This document shows positions 8,097 to 17,549 of a DNA stretch of 64,000 nt, one piece after another. The notes below the pieces were generated by a model. The model saw only the letters and a program-made list of their open reading frames with translations. It searched no databases and was not told the origin of the DNA. The stretch is from Allobogoriella deserti (lineage in GTDB: Bacteria > Actinomycetota > Actinomycetes > Actinomycetales > Actinomycetaceae). Made by a program: the position numbers and the translations under genes. The stretch covers positions 372,001-436,000 of the forward strand of contig NZ_JBHUEE010000001.1 in NCBI RefSeq assembly GCF_042680605.1, in the 5' to 3' direction. The stretch's first letter is position 1. Each line of letters opens with the position of its first letter.

Positions 8097-8888
8097 TCAC
8101 CGGATCCGCAGGTCCCAGGCCCGCACGCCGCCGATGATCCCGGCCGAGTTCGGCACGATGACGACGTCGTCACCGAGGCGGGAGAGGACCTGCGGGGTGA
8201 TCCGGCGCGAGTTCCCGCCGCCGAGGTAGAGCCGGTCCCACCAGTACATCGGCCGCAGCGCGTCGATCACGGTGCGGGCGCGCCGGGACCACATGGCGTC
8301 CCCGAGCCGGAGCCGCTCGTGCTCGCCGATGTAGTCGTCGTAGGTCAGCCCCCATTTGACCGGGCCCCGGCTCAGCTCCACGTGCGGGGCGAGCACGCCG
8401 CCGTCGAAGACCGCGTTGCCCAGTCCCGTCCCGAGGGTCACGATCATCTCCAGCCCGGCACCGGTGATGGCCCCGGCGCCGTGCACCTCGGCGTCGTTGA
8501 GTACCAGCACTGGGATGCCGAGCGCCTCCTGCAGCGCGTTCTTCATGTCGAAGCCCGACCAGTGCAGCTCCAGCTCCGGCAGCACCCGGGTGCGCGGCCC
8601 GGACCGGGTGATGTAGTGCGGAGTGTGGATGACGACGCCGTGCCGCAGCATGCCGGGCATCCCCACCGTGGCTCGGCTGGCCGGCGGTAGCTGCCGGGCC
8701 AGGGAGACGATCGTGCTCACCAGCCGGGAGGGCGGCAGGGGATAGTGCGTCGCGGTCCGGACCGGCTGGGCATGCATCGTGCCCGCCGCGTCCAGCACGG
8801 ACGCCTTGATTCCGCCGCCGCCGCAGTCGACCGCGAGCGTGGTGACTCGCTGGCCGACGTCCTCGTTCTCCGCCGCGGCTACCTCCAC
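8097..8888 (-). CDS. ROK family kinase, polyphosphate-glucokinase-like
   Basis: A 263-residue ROK protein. It has the phosphate-binding DCGGGGIKASVLD at the N-terminus, a sugar-binding region ending in VLNDAEVHGAGAI, then the VTLGTGLGNAVFDGG adenosine motif. The sequence LYLGGGNSRRITPQVL and the tail resemble actinobacterial polyphosphate glucokinases, but the ROK zinc motif is absent, as in PPGK. The GTG at 8888 is the only sensible start and lies 10 nt after the selB stop, without a clear ribosome site, so expression may depend on coupling to selB. A link to selenium metabolism is not obvious. Confidence 0.78.
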   Translation of the reverse strand: MEVAAAENEDVGQRVTTLAVDCGGGGIKASVLDAAGTMHAQPVRTATHYPLPPSRLVSTIVSLARQLPPASRATVGMPGMLRHGVVIHTPHYITRSGPRTRVLPELELHWSGFDMKNALQEALGIPVLVLNDAEVHGAGAITGAGLEMIVTLGTGLGNAVFDGGVLAPHVELSRGPVKWGLTYDDYIGEHERLRLGDAMWSRRARTVIDALRPMYWWDRLYLGGGNSRRITPQVLSRLGDDVVIVPNSAGIIGGVRAWDLRIR

Positions 8889-8898
8889 CTGGGGGAGA

Positions 8899-10677
8899 TT
8901 ACCCGCCCGGCGCGGTGACCTCGCGGCGATCGTCCGGCAGCCGGCGGGTCGACCGCCGGGAGTCCAGGTGCTCCAGCAGCGGCAGCACCACGCGCCGGCT
9001 GGTGCCCAGGCGCACCCGGGCCTCGCTGGTGGTGAACGGCTGCGGCAGGTCGGCCAGCGCGGCCACGGCGCGGTCCGCGGCGTCCGCACCGAGCACCACG
9101 CCGGGCGCGGGCCGCAGAACTCGCCCGGCCCGCGCCGCGGCCGCCAGCACCCGGTCGTCCAGCCCCAGCTCACGGAGCCGGTCCGCCGTCGGGGCGGCGA
9201 AGGGGGCCTCCGCGAGCTCGGCCTCCAGCTCGGCCAGCGCGGCCTCGATCCGCTCCGGCAGGCTGGGCCGATGGTCGAGCCGGGCCCGCCCCGCCTCGAG
9301 CCGCAGCGGCGCGCGCAGCACGGCCGGGACCGCCGCCTGCGGCAGGTCGATGAGATCCGCCAGTGCCGCCGTCGGGATCCCGGGGTCGACCGGGGCGGCG
9401 GAGTCGTGCTCGCGGACCGCGCGCTCGGCCGCCTCGGCCGCGCGGTGCGCCCGGTCCCGGGAGATCAGCACGTCACCGGCCACCACGCCGAGGGCGCCGG
9501 GATCGGAGACCGGGGCGCCGATGCGGCGCAGGAACGCCGTCGTGACGACCTCCCGTCGGGCGAGCTCACCGGCCGGATCGGGCTCGCCGTCGAGCGTGGC
9601 GAGCACCGCTGCCCGCCGGGCGGCGGCCCCGCGTCGGCCGAGCGGCCCGGGTGCCGGGTCGAGGACCCGCACGCCCCACAGCCTGCGCGAGCCCGGATCC
9701 CGCAACAGGGCGCGGTCACCGATCCGCAACGGGAGCGCACGTCCCAGCACCAACCGCGCGTGCCGGTCCCCGAGCGGCCGGTGATGGGTCGCGACCGCCG
9801 CCGCCCCCACGTGCAGCATCGGGCGTTCCGGCGGCCGGTCCGCGGTGGTGGAACCGGCCGGCTCCACTCGCACGTCCACGACGTCGCTCACGTGCCATGC
9901 CTCCGGCGTGATCAGGGCGGCGCCCCGGCGCAGGTCGTCGACGTCTCCGGTGAGGTTGAGCGCCACCCGCGCGACTCCTGTCGCCTCACCGACCTCCTCG
10001 CCGAGCGACTGCACGGCCCGCACCTGTACCGTGCCACCCTCATACGCGAGCCGGTCGCCGGGACGGACACGTCCGGCCGGCAGCGTGCCGGTCACCACCG
10101 TGCCGGCGCCGGTGACCGTGAAACGCCGGTCCACCCACATCCGCACGTCGGCGTCCGGGCTCGGCGCGGGCACCTCGGCCAGCACTGCGGTCAGCCGTGC
10201 CCGCAGCTCCTGCAGACCCGCGCCGGTGCGGGCACTGACCGGGACGACGGCGGCCCCGGCCAGGCCGGTCCGGGACAGTTCGGCCCGTGCACGGCCCGCG
10301 GCCGGTCCCGGGTCGGCCAGATCCGCCCGGGAGATCGCCACCACCGCCTGCGTGACCCCCAGGGCGTCCAGGGCGGCGAGATGCTCGGCGGCCTGCGGCA
10401 TCCACGGATCGTCCGCCGCCACGACGAGGAGCGCGACCGGCACCGGTCCGATGCCGGCGAGCGTGGTCGGGATGAACCGTTCATGCCCGGGGACATCGAC
10501 GAACGCGACCCGGTCGTCGCCCGCCAGGCCGGGCAACCGGGTCCAGGCGTAGCCGAGCTCGATCGTCAGTCCCCGGCGGTGCTCCTCGGGCAGACGGTCC
10601 GGATCGGTGCCGGTCAGGGCCCGTACCAGGCTCGACTTGCCGTGGTCGACGTGCCCCGCCGTGACGACGACGTGCAC
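8899..10677 (-). CDS. selB: Selenocysteine-specific translation elongation factor SelB
   Basis: A 592-residue SelB. The GTPase domain starts VVVTAGHVDHGKSSLVRAL (P-loop about 8-15), with DVPGHE (G3) and a divergent G4 (SRAD) as in many SelB proteins. Translation-factor beta domains follow, and the C-terminal 250 residues form winged helices that bind the SECIS RNA. It delivers Sec-tRNA(Sec) to the ribosome at UGA. The GTG start lies 2 nt after the selA stop, so selA and selB are coupled. The target in this window is the fdhA UGA at 13805. Confidence 0.96.
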   Translation of the reverse strand: MHVVVTAGHVDHGKSSLVRALTGTDPDRLPEEHRRGLTIELGYAWTRLPGLAGDDRVAFVDVPGHERFIPTTLAGIGPVPVALLVVAADDPWMPQAAEHLAALDALGVTQAVVAISRADLADPGPAAGRARAELSRTGLAGAAVVPVSARTGAGLQELRARLTAVLAEVPAPSPDADVRMWVDRRFTVTGAGTVVTGTLPAGRVRPGDRLAYEGGTVQVRAVQSLGEEVGEATGVARVALNLTGDVDDLRRGAALITPEAWHVSDVVDVRVEPAGSTTADRPPERPMLHVGAAAVATHHRPLGDRHARLVLGRALPLRIGDRALLRDPGSRRLWGVRVLDPAPGPLGRRGAAARRAAVLATLDGEPDPAGELARREVVTTAFLRRIGAPVSDPGALGVVAGDVLISRDRAHRAAEAAERAVREHDSAAPVDPGIPTAALADLIDLPQAAVPAVLRAPLRLEAGRARLDHRPSLPERIEAALAELEAELAEAPFAAPTADRLRELGLDDRVLAAAARAGRVLRPAPGVVLGADAADRAVAALADLPQPFTTSEARVRLGTSRRVVLPLLEHLDSRRSTRRLPDDRREVTAPGG

Positions 10678-10679
10678 GC

Positions 10680-11993
10680 TCAGCCCTCCACCGGCTCGGC
10701 CCGCCCGGCCGTCCGGTCACAGGCGCGGACGGCGGCCACCAGCACGGCGTCGTCCTCCTCCGGCACGGTGAGCAGGTCCAGGAGCAGCCGCCCGTCCCGC
10801 ACGTGCCCCACGACCGGCGGGTCCGTGGCGCGCAGCGGGTCGGCGAGAGCCGAGGGCAGCGCGACGGCGGCCGAGGCGAGCTCCACGCCCGGTGCACCAC
10901 CACCCCCGACCGCGCCGACCGAGTCCACGGCCTGCGCGCCCAGGTCGGCCAGCTCGGCGGCGAGGTCCTCGGCCCGACGTCGCAGCATCGCCGGGTCCGC
11001 CGTCAGCATGGCGGGCACCGGTGGCTCCGGACCGCGGAGCGTGGCCTCCAGGGCGGCGAGGGTGAGCTTGTCCACCCGCAGGGCGCGGGCGAAGGGGTGG
11101 CGGCGCAGACGACGGACGAGATCGGCGTCACCGAGCAGCAGGCCGGCTTGCGGCCCGCCCAGCAGCTTGTCCCCGGACGCCGTGACCAGGGCGGCACCGG
11201 CACGCAGGGTGCCGGCGGCGTCGGGTTCGTCGGGCAGCCGCGGGTGCGGGGCGAGCAGGCCGGAGCCGATGTCGGCGACCACCGGGACCGGCAGTTTCGC
11301 CAGCTCCTCGACCGGAACCGCGGAGACGAAGCCGCTGACCCGGAAGTTCGATGGGTGGACCTTGAGCACGAAGGCGACGTCGTCGTCGATCGCGTCGGCG
11401 TAGTCGGTGAGCCGGACCCGGTTGGTGGTGCCGACCTCCCGCAGCCCGACCCCGAGGGACTCGAGGAGTTCGGGGATCCGGAACCCGTCGCCGATCTCGA
11501 CCATCTCGCCCCGTGCCAGGACCACGTCCCGGCCCGCGGCCAGTCCGCGTGCGGCCAACGCCAGTGCGGCCGCACCGTTGCCCACCACGTGGACTCCGCC
11601 GGCGTCCGGGACGGCCTCGGCCAGTGCCGCCAGGGCACCGGCGCCCCGGCTTCCGCGCTGTCCGGTCGTCAGGTCGAGCTCCACATCCGTGGTACCCGCG
11701 GCCCGGGTCACGGCGTCGACCGCCGCGGGGGAGAGCGGTGCCCGGCCGAGGTTGGTGTGCACGACGACGCCGGTGGCGTTGAGGACCGGGCGCAAGGAGG
11801 TCGCCGACGCCGGCAGCCGCGCCACCGCGTCGTCGGCCACGTGATCGGCGGAGATCCGCCCGGATCGGCACGCCTCCTGCGCCTCGCCGACCGCCCGCTT
11901 GACGAGCCGCTCACCGAGCCGGACGGCCGCGGCAGTCAGGCGCGGGTCGGCGAGCACCCGATCGGTGCGCGGGACGGCGCGGCGAGGGTCCAA
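10680..11993 (-). CDS. selA: L-seryl-tRNA(Sec) selenium transferase
   Basis: A 437-residue PLP enzyme that converts Ser-tRNA(Sec) to Sec-tRNA(Sec) with selenophosphate. Conserved stretches include LNATGVVVHTNLGRAPLS, GEMVEIGDGFRIPELL and TNRVRLTDYADAI. The PLP lysine is Lys276 in TASGDKLLGGPQAG. The start is TTG at 11993, supported by a GGAGGAG site 7 nt upstream. selC lies just upstream on the same strand and selB directly downstream, giving a selC-selA-selB unit. Confidence 0.96.
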   Translation of the reverse strand: MDPRRAVPRTDRVLADPRLTAAAVRLGERLVKRAVGEAQEACRSGRISADHVADDAVARLPASATSLRPVLNATGVVVHTNLGRAPLSPAAVDAVTRAAGTTDVELDLTTGQRGSRGAGALAALAEAVPDAGGVHVVGNGAAALALAARGLAAGRDVVLARGEMVEIGDGFRIPELLESLGVGLREVGTTNRVRLTDYADAIDDDVAFVLKVHPSNFRVSGFVSAVPVEELAKLPVPVVADIGSGLLAPHPRLPDEPDAAGTLRAGAALVTASGDKLLGGPQAGLLLGDADLVRRLRRHPFARALRVDKLTLAALEATLRGPEPPVPAMLTADPAMLRRRAEDLAAELADLGAQAVDSVGAVGGGGAPGVELASAAVALPSALADPLRATDPPVVGHVRDGRLLLDLLTVPEEDDAVLVAAVRACDRTAGRAEPVEG

Positions 11994-12026
11994 CGCGCTG
12001 CTCCTCCTCGGCCGTGAGCGGTGGTG

Positions 12027-12121
12027 TGGCGGAGGCGGACGGGAATCGAACCCGCCTGGCCGGGAATCCCGGCCACAACGGTTTTGAAGACCGCGCCCGT
12101 CACCAGACGAGGTACGCCTCC
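12027..12121 (-). tRNA. selC: tRNA-Sec (anticodon UCA), selC
   Basis: Read on the minus strand this is a 95-nt tRNA with the anticodon UCA at 12085-12087 in the loop CTTCAAA. The acceptor arms pair GGAGGCG (12115-12121) with CGCCTCC (12031-12037). A long variable arm, GGCCGGGATTCCCGGCC, and a T arm with GGGTTCGATTCCC are present. The CCA end is encoded (12027-12029). Length, long extra arm and UCA anticodon identify selenocysteine tRNA. It lies between selA and selD, completing the selenocysteine toolkit. Confidence 0.96.
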
Positions 12122-12128
12122 GCGCCTC

Positions 12129-12134
12129 ACCCTA
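12129..12134 (-). promoter_or_regulatory. -10 box of selC
   Basis: On the minus strand TAGGGT ends 7 nt before the mature 5' end of tRNA-Sec, so transcription probably starts at the tRNA itself. No -35 consensus is visible. Confidence 0.45.
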
Positions 12135-12220
12135 GTGCGCGGCCGGAGGGGTGCGCGCGAGCCGAGACCGCCGTGGTCGCCGACTTGTCCCTCGGGTCGC
12201 GGGAGCCGCTCGAGACGTCT

Positions 12221-12226
12221 TAGTGT
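12221..12226 (+). promoter_or_regulatory. -10 box for leaderless selD transcript
   Basis: TAGTGT is followed after 7 nt by GTG 12234, with no ribosome binding site. This spacing favours 12234 over the in-frame GTG at 12225, which overlaps the box. Confidence 0.45.
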
Positions 12227-12233
12227 GACCACT

Positions 12234-13244
12234 GTGACTGCCACCACCTCGACGACGCGGCTCACGCAGTACGCCGCGGGCGGCGGCTGCGCCTGCAAGG
12301 TGCCGCCGGGCGAGCTGGAGCAGCTCATGGCCGGCCTCCCCGGACCGGCCGCACCGGCCGCCGAGCGGCTCGTGGTCGGCACCGAGACAGGCGACGACGC
12401 CGCAGCGGTGCGGATCGATGCCGGCCGCGCCGTGCTCGTCACCGCGGACTTCTTCACCCCGGTCGTCGACGACGCCCGCACGTGGGGCCGGATCGCCGCG
12501 ACCAACGCGCTGTCCGACATCTATGCCATGGGTGGCACGCCCGTCGTCGCGGTCAACCTGCTGTCCTGGCCCCGGTCCACCCTGCCGATGGAGCTCGCCG
12601 CCGAGGTGCTGGCCGGTGGCGCCGAGGTCTGCGCCGACGCCGGGGTGCTCGTCGGCGGCGGTCACAGTATCGACGACCCGGAGCCGAAGTACGGGCAGGC
12701 CGTGACCGGGCTCGGCGACCCCGACCACCTCCTGCGCAACGACGCCGGCGCAGCGGGCACACCGCTGACCCTGACCAAGCCGCTCGGCCTCGGCGTGCTG
12801 AACAATCGTCACAAGGCAACCGGCGAGGTCGTCGACGCGGCCGTCGCGGTGATGACCACGACCAACGAGGCGGCCGCGCGTGCGGCGCTCGCGGCCGGCA
12901 TCACCTGCGCCACCGACGTCACCGGGTTCGGCCTGCTCGGGCACCTGCACAAGCTGGCCCGCGCCAGCGGCGTGGACGCCGTCGTGGAGGCCGCGGCCGT
13001 CCCGTACGTCGACGGGGCCCGGTCCGCCCTCGCCGCCGGCTTCGTTCCCGGGGGGAGCCGCCGCAACCTCGACTGGGTGCGCCCGCACCTGACCTCCGCG
13101 GTGGAGGAGGACGAGCTCGTCCTCCTCGCCGACGCCCAGACCTCCGGCGGCCTCCTGCTGGCCGGTCAGATCCCCGGGCACCCGGTGATCGGTGAGCTTC
13201 GCGCGCCCGCCGACGGGCACGGCGGCAGAATCGAGGTGCGGTGA
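12234..13244 (+). CDS. selD: Selenide, water dikinase (selenophosphate synthetase)
   Basis: A 336-residue SelD that makes selenophosphate from selenide and ATP, supplying both SelA and other selenium uses. The catalytic glycine-rich loop reads GGGCACK, so the active-site position (Cys19) is cysteine rather than selenocysteine. Further hallmarks are TADFFTPVVDD, YAMGGTPVVAVNLLSWP and GGHSIDDPEPKYGQAVTG. The start is set by a TAGTGT box 7 nt upstream of GTG 12234; GTG 12225 is an alternative. The stop overlaps the ATG of fdhA (TGATG), linking selenium supply directly to its client enzyme. Confidence 0.95.
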   Translation: MTATTSTTRLTQYAAGGGCACKVPPGELEQLMAGLPGPAAPAAERLVVGTETGDDAAAVRIDAGRAVLVTADFFTPVVDDARTWGRIAATNALSDIYAMGGTPVVAVNLLSWPRSTLPMELAAEVLAGGAEVCADAGVLVGGGHSIDDPEPKYGQAVTGLGDPDHLLRNDAGAAGTPLTLTKPLGLGVLNNRHKATGEVVDAAVAVMTTTNEAAARAALAAGITCATDVTGFGLLGHLHKLARASGVDAVVEAAAVPYVDGARSALAAGFVPGGSRRNLDWVRPHLTSAVEEDELVLLADAQTSGGLLLAGQIPGHPVIGELRAPADGHGGRIEVR

Positions 13245-16200
13245 TGTCGACGTCGTTCCTCGGCTGGCCCGTGCTGCGCCAACTCACCCGCAAGGACCCG
13301 CTCGGCCGCGGGCCCGCGGTCCGCTCGGCCGCCACCGACAGCAAGGTCGCGCGCACACAGAGCGCGGACCGGGTGGCCAAGAGCGTGTGCCCGTACTGCG
13401 CCGTCGGATGCGGCCAGCGTGTCTACGTCTCCGACGAGCAGGTCACCCAGATCGAAGGTGATCCGGACAGCCCCATCTCGCGCGGACGCCTGTGCCCGAA
13501 AGGCTCCGCGAGCAAGTCGCTCGTGACCAACCCGGACCGCCTCACCACCGTGAAGTACCGCCGTCCGTACGCCACCGAGTGGGAGGAGATCCCGCTCGAG
13601 CGGGCGATGGAGATGATCGCCGACCGGGTGCTCGCCACGCGCGGCGAGACCTGGCAGGACACCGACGATCACGGACAGCGGGTCCGGCGCACCCTCGGCA
13701 TCGCCAGCCTGGGCGGGGCGACGCTGGACAACGAGGAGAACTACCTCATCAAGAAGCTCTTCACCGCGATGGGTGCCATCCAGGTGGAGAACCAGGCACG
13801 CATTTGACACTCCTCCACGGTTCCCGGTCTGGGAACCAGCTTCGGCCGGGGCGGTGCCACCGGTTTCCAGCAGGATCTCGCCAACTCGGACTGCATCATC
13901 ATCCAGGGGTCGAACATGGCCGAGGCCCACCCGGTGGGCTTCCAGTGGGTGATGGAGGCCAAGAAGCGCGGTGCACGGATCATCCACATCGACCCGCGCT
14001 TCACCCGCACCTCGGCGCTCGCCCACCAGTTCGTGCCGCTGCGGGTGGGCACCGACATCGTCTTCCTCGGCGCGATCATCAACTACGTGCTCCAGCACGA
14101 GCTCGACTTCCGCGAGTACGTGCTGGCGTACACGAACGCGGCGACCGTCCTCGACGAGGCCTACGCCGACCCCGAGGATCTCGACGGCCTGTTCTCCGGG
14201 TTCGATCCCGAGACCCGCACCTACGACACCGACTCGTGGCAGTACGCCGGCAGCCTGGCCGAGGAGGGCGACGAGCAGCATCAGGAGTCCCGTCAGCGCA
14301 GTACGGCACAGCCCATGCAGCACGAGGCCCGCGGCATGCAGGTCTCGGGCGAGCAGGAGCGCGACCTGACGCTGCAGCACCCGCGGTGCGTCTACCAGGT
14401 ACTCAAACGGCACTTCGCCCGCTACACCCCCGAATTGGTCGAGGAGACGTGCGGTGTGCCACGCGAGGAGTTCGAGAAGGTGGCCCGGGCCTGGGTGGAG
14501 AACTCCGGGCGGGAACGGACGACGGCGCTGGTCTACTCCGTCGGCTGGACCCAGCACAGCGTCGGCGCACAGTACATCCGCACCGGCGCCATCCTGCAGC
14601 TGCTGCTGGGCAACATGGGCCGACCGGGCGGCGGCATCCTCGCGCTGCGGGGGCACGCCAGCATCCAGGGGTCGACCGACATCCCGACCCTGTTCAACTT
14701 GCTGCCCGGTTACCTCCCGATGCCGAACGCGGGTGATCACCCGGACTTCGATTCCTGGGTGGATTCCCTGCGTCACCCCGGGGCGAAAGGGTTCTGGGGG
14801 AATGCTCCGGCCTACGCCGTCAGCCTGCTCAAGGCCTACTTCGGCGAGGCGGCCACCGCGGAGAACGACTACCTCTTCGATCACCTGCCGCGGCTGACCG
14901 GGGACCACGGCACGTACCGCAGCGTGCTCGACATGATCGACGGCAAGGTCAAGGGATACTTCCTGCTCGGCCAGAACCCGGCGGTCGGCTCGGCACACGG
15001 ACGTGCCCAGCGGCTCGGGATGGCCAACCTCGACTGGCTGGTGGTCCGCGACCTGGTCGAGATCGAGTCCGCGACGTTCTGGAAGGACGCACCCGAGGTC
15101 GCGACCGGCGAGATCGTCCCGGAGGAGTGCCGCACGGAGGTCTTCCTCATGCCGGCGGCCTCGCATGTGGAGAAGGAAGGCACCTTCACCCAGACCCAGC
15201 GGCTGCTGCAGTGGCGCGAGAAGGCGGTCGACCCGATCGGCGACCGCCGCAGCGAGCTCTGGTTCTTCTACCACCTGGGCCGCAAGCTCAAGGAGCGCCT
15301 GGCGGACTCCACCGAGGCGCGGGACCGACCGCTGCGCGATCTCGCCTGGGACTACCCGACCCACGGCAGGCACGACGAGCCGAGCGCCGAGGCCGTCCTG
15401 CAGGAGATCAACGGGTACGAGGTCGCGACCGGGCGGCTGCTCTCCTCCTTCACCGAGCTCAAGGACGACGGGTCGACCGTCGGCGGCTGCTGGATCTACT
15501 GTGGCGTCTTCGCCGACGGCGTCAACCAGGCGGCCCGCCGCCGGCCGGGCGCGGACCAGTCCTGGGTGGCGCCCGAGTGGGGCTGGGCGTGGCCCGCCAA
15601 CCGCAGGATCCTCTACAACCGCGCTTCGGCCGACCCGGACGGCAGGCCGTGGAGCTCGCGCAAGGCCTATATCTGGTGGGACGAGGAATCCGGTTCGTGG
15701 ACCGGACACGACGTGCCCGACTTCGAGAAGACCAAGCGGCCGGACTACACCTCGCCCGAGGGATCCGAGGGTGTCGAGGCCCTCGCCGGCGACGACCCGT
15801 TCATCATGCAGGGCGACGGCAAGGGAGCCCTGTTCGTGCCGCAGGGGCTGCTGGACGGCCCGCTGCCGACGCACTACGAACCGGTCGAGTCCCGGGTGCG
15901 CAACCCGCTCTACGGCCAGCAGGGCAACCCCACCCGGATCGAGTACCAGCGGCACGACAACCCGCTCAACCCCGGGCCGGACACCGGCGACGTCTTCCCG
16001 TACGTGTACACGACCTCCCGGCTGACCGAGCACCACACCGCTGGCGGCATGAGCCGCTATCTTCCCTACCTGTCCGAGCTGCAGCCGGACATGTTCGTCG
16101 AGGTCAGCCCGGATCTGGCCGCTGAGCGCGAGCTCGAACACATGGGCTGGTGCCACGTGATCACCGGCCGGTCCGCCGTCGAGGGCCGCGTGCTGGTGAC

Positions 16201-16540
16201 CGAGCGACTCCGGCCGCTGCGGATCGACGGCCGGGTGATCCACCAGGTCTGGCTGCCCTACCACTGGGGCAGCGGCGGCCTGGTGACCGGGGACTCGGCC
16301 AACGACCTCTTCGGAATCAGCCTGGAACCGAACGTCCTCATCCAGGAGACCAAGGCCGGCACCTGTGACGTCCGGCCGGGGCGGCGGCCCCGCGGCCCGG
16401 CGCTGAGCGCCTACGTCGCCGAGTACCGCCGCCGGGCCGGGATCGACGACGGCGGCGGCGCCATCGTGACCGCCGCCCCGGCCGGTGGTCCGGGCGGATC
16501 GGAGAGCGGCGCCGACGACACGGAGGGGACCGATGAGTAG
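13244..16540 (+). CDS. fdhA: Formate dehydrogenase catalytic subunit, selenocysteine-containing (in-frame UGA at 13805)
   Basis: The gene reads through TGA at 13805-13807 to give 1098 residues with selenocysteine at 188. Before it, Cys49, Cys52, Cys56 and Cys84 form the N-terminal [4Fe-4S] site. The context NQARI-U-HSSTVPGLG is the molybdenum/tungsten ligand region of FdoG/FdnG-type enzymes, and the frame continues without change (TSFGRGGATGFQQDLANSD). A SECIS hairpin follows 11 nt after the UGA. The enzyme oxidises formate to CO2 at a bis-MGD cofactor. No twin-arginine signal is seen, so it is probably cytoplasmic-facing. A standard gene caller would split it at 13807. ATG 13244 overlaps the selD stop; GTG 13241 is an alternative. 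Confidence 0.95.
13805..13837 (+). promoter_or_regulatory. Selenocysteine UGA codon and bacterial SECIS hairpin
   Basis: The UGA at 13805-13807 is followed, after 11 nt, by a perfect 7-bp hairpin: GGTTCCC (13819-13825), loop GGTCT (13826-13830), GGGAACC (13831-13837). The E. coli fdhF SECIS, as I recall it, also has an 11-nt spacing and a GGUCU apical loop on a short stem beginning GGUU. The loop and spacing match what SelB recognises. Coding is maintained through the hairpin. Confidence 0.92.
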
Positions 16541-17549
16541 CAACAGGCTGTTCGGACCGGTCGACCCGGCCACGGAGGCCGGATACGTCGACCCGCCGCC
16601 CCGGAAGGGCTTCTTCACCGACACCTCCGTGTGCATCGGCTGCAAGGCCTGCGAGGTGGCGTGCAAGGAGTGGAACCTCATCCCCGACGACGGGTTCGAC
16701 CTCCTCGGATCCTCCTACGACAACACCGGTGCGCTCGGGGGGAGCACGTGGCGCCACGTCGCGTTCGTCGAGCAGCCCACCCGGCGGGTCGACCTCGGGA
16801 TGCCCGGGATGGGGCCGCCGGAGGAGGCCGCGGTCGACACACCGGTGCCGCAGGGGCCGTCCGCTCCACCGCCGGGCGCCGGGTACGAGGACGTCGACGC
16901 GCTCGCGGCCGCGGGCCGGATGACCGCGCCACTGACCGGGCCCGGAGCGGCCGAGGAACCGCCCGACTTCCGCTGGCTCATGTCCTCCGACGTGTGCAAG
17001 CACTGCACGCACGCCGCGTGCCTGGATGTGTGCCCGACCGGTGCCCTGTTCCGGACCGAGTTCGGCACGGTCGTCGTCCAGGACGACGTATGCAACGGCT
17101 GCGGCTATTGCGTCGCCGCGTGCCCCTACGGCGTGATCGAACGACGGAAGGGCCCGGAGGGCACACCGAACGTGGGCATCGCCCAGAAGTGCACGCTGTG
17201 CTACGACCGGCTCGGCGCCGGCATGGAGCCGGCGTGCGCGAAGGCGTGTCCGACCGACTCGATCCAGTTCGGCGACGTCGAGGAACTGCGCGCTCGGGCC
17301 GAGCGGCGCCTGGCGGAGGTACAGGCGAGCGGCGAGGACCGCGCGCAATTGTACGGCCACGACCCGGACGACGGCGTCGGCGGTGCCGGGGCGTTCTTCC
17401 TATTGCTGGACGAACCGGAGGTCTACGGGCTGCCACCGGACCCGGTGGTGACCACCCGGGACCTGCCTGCCATGTTCAATCGTGCAGGGCTGGCCGGCCT
17501 GGCGCTGCTCGCCGGTGCCGCCGCGGCGTTCCTCGGAGGGCGGCGGTGA
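16533..17549 (+). CDS. fdhB: Formate dehydrogenase iron-sulfur subunit
   Basis: A 338-residue ferredoxin-type subunit carrying four [4Fe-4S] cysteine clusters: Cys34/37/40/44, Cys155/158/163/167, Cys187/190/193/197 and Cys220/223/235/239. It passes electrons from the catalytic subunit to the membrane partner. A Gly/Pro-rich insertion (about 85-145) separates the first two cluster motifs. The C-terminus has one hydrophobic segment (AGLAGLALLAGAAAAFLGG), like the anchor of FdnH. ATG 16533 overlaps the end of fdhA by 8 nt and follows GGAGGGG. Confidence 0.93.
   Translation: MSSNRLFGPVDPATEAGYVDPPPRKGFFTDTSVCIGCKACEVACKEWNLIPDDGFDLLGSSYDNTGALGGSTWRHVAFVEQPTRRVDLGMPGMGPPEEAAVDTPVPQGPSAPPPGAGYEDVDALAAAGRMTAPLTGPGAAEEPPDFRWLMSSDVCKHCTHAACLDVCPTGALFRTEFGTVVVQDDVCNGCGYCVAACPYGVIERRKGPEGTPNVGIAQKCTLCYDRLGAGMEPACAKACPTDSIQFGDVEELRARAERRLAEVQASGEDRAQLYGHDPDDGVGGAGAFFLLLDEPEVYGLPPDPVVTTRDLPAMFNRAGLAGLALLAGAAAAFLGGRR

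Noticed and set aside
13244..16540. Frameshifted or nonsense-mutated formate dehydrogenase pseudogene
   Set aside because: The frame does not change across the TGA, the UGA lies exactly at the metal-ligand position, a SECIS hairpin follows and selA, selB, selC and selD are all present.
13166..16681. Long open frame on the minus strand antisense to fdhA (about 1170 codons)
   Set aside because: It mirrors the codon bias of fdhA in high-GC DNA, has no recognisable domain and no ribosome binding site. The same applies to long minus-strand frames at 39479-42658, 42036-45428 and 48940-52167.
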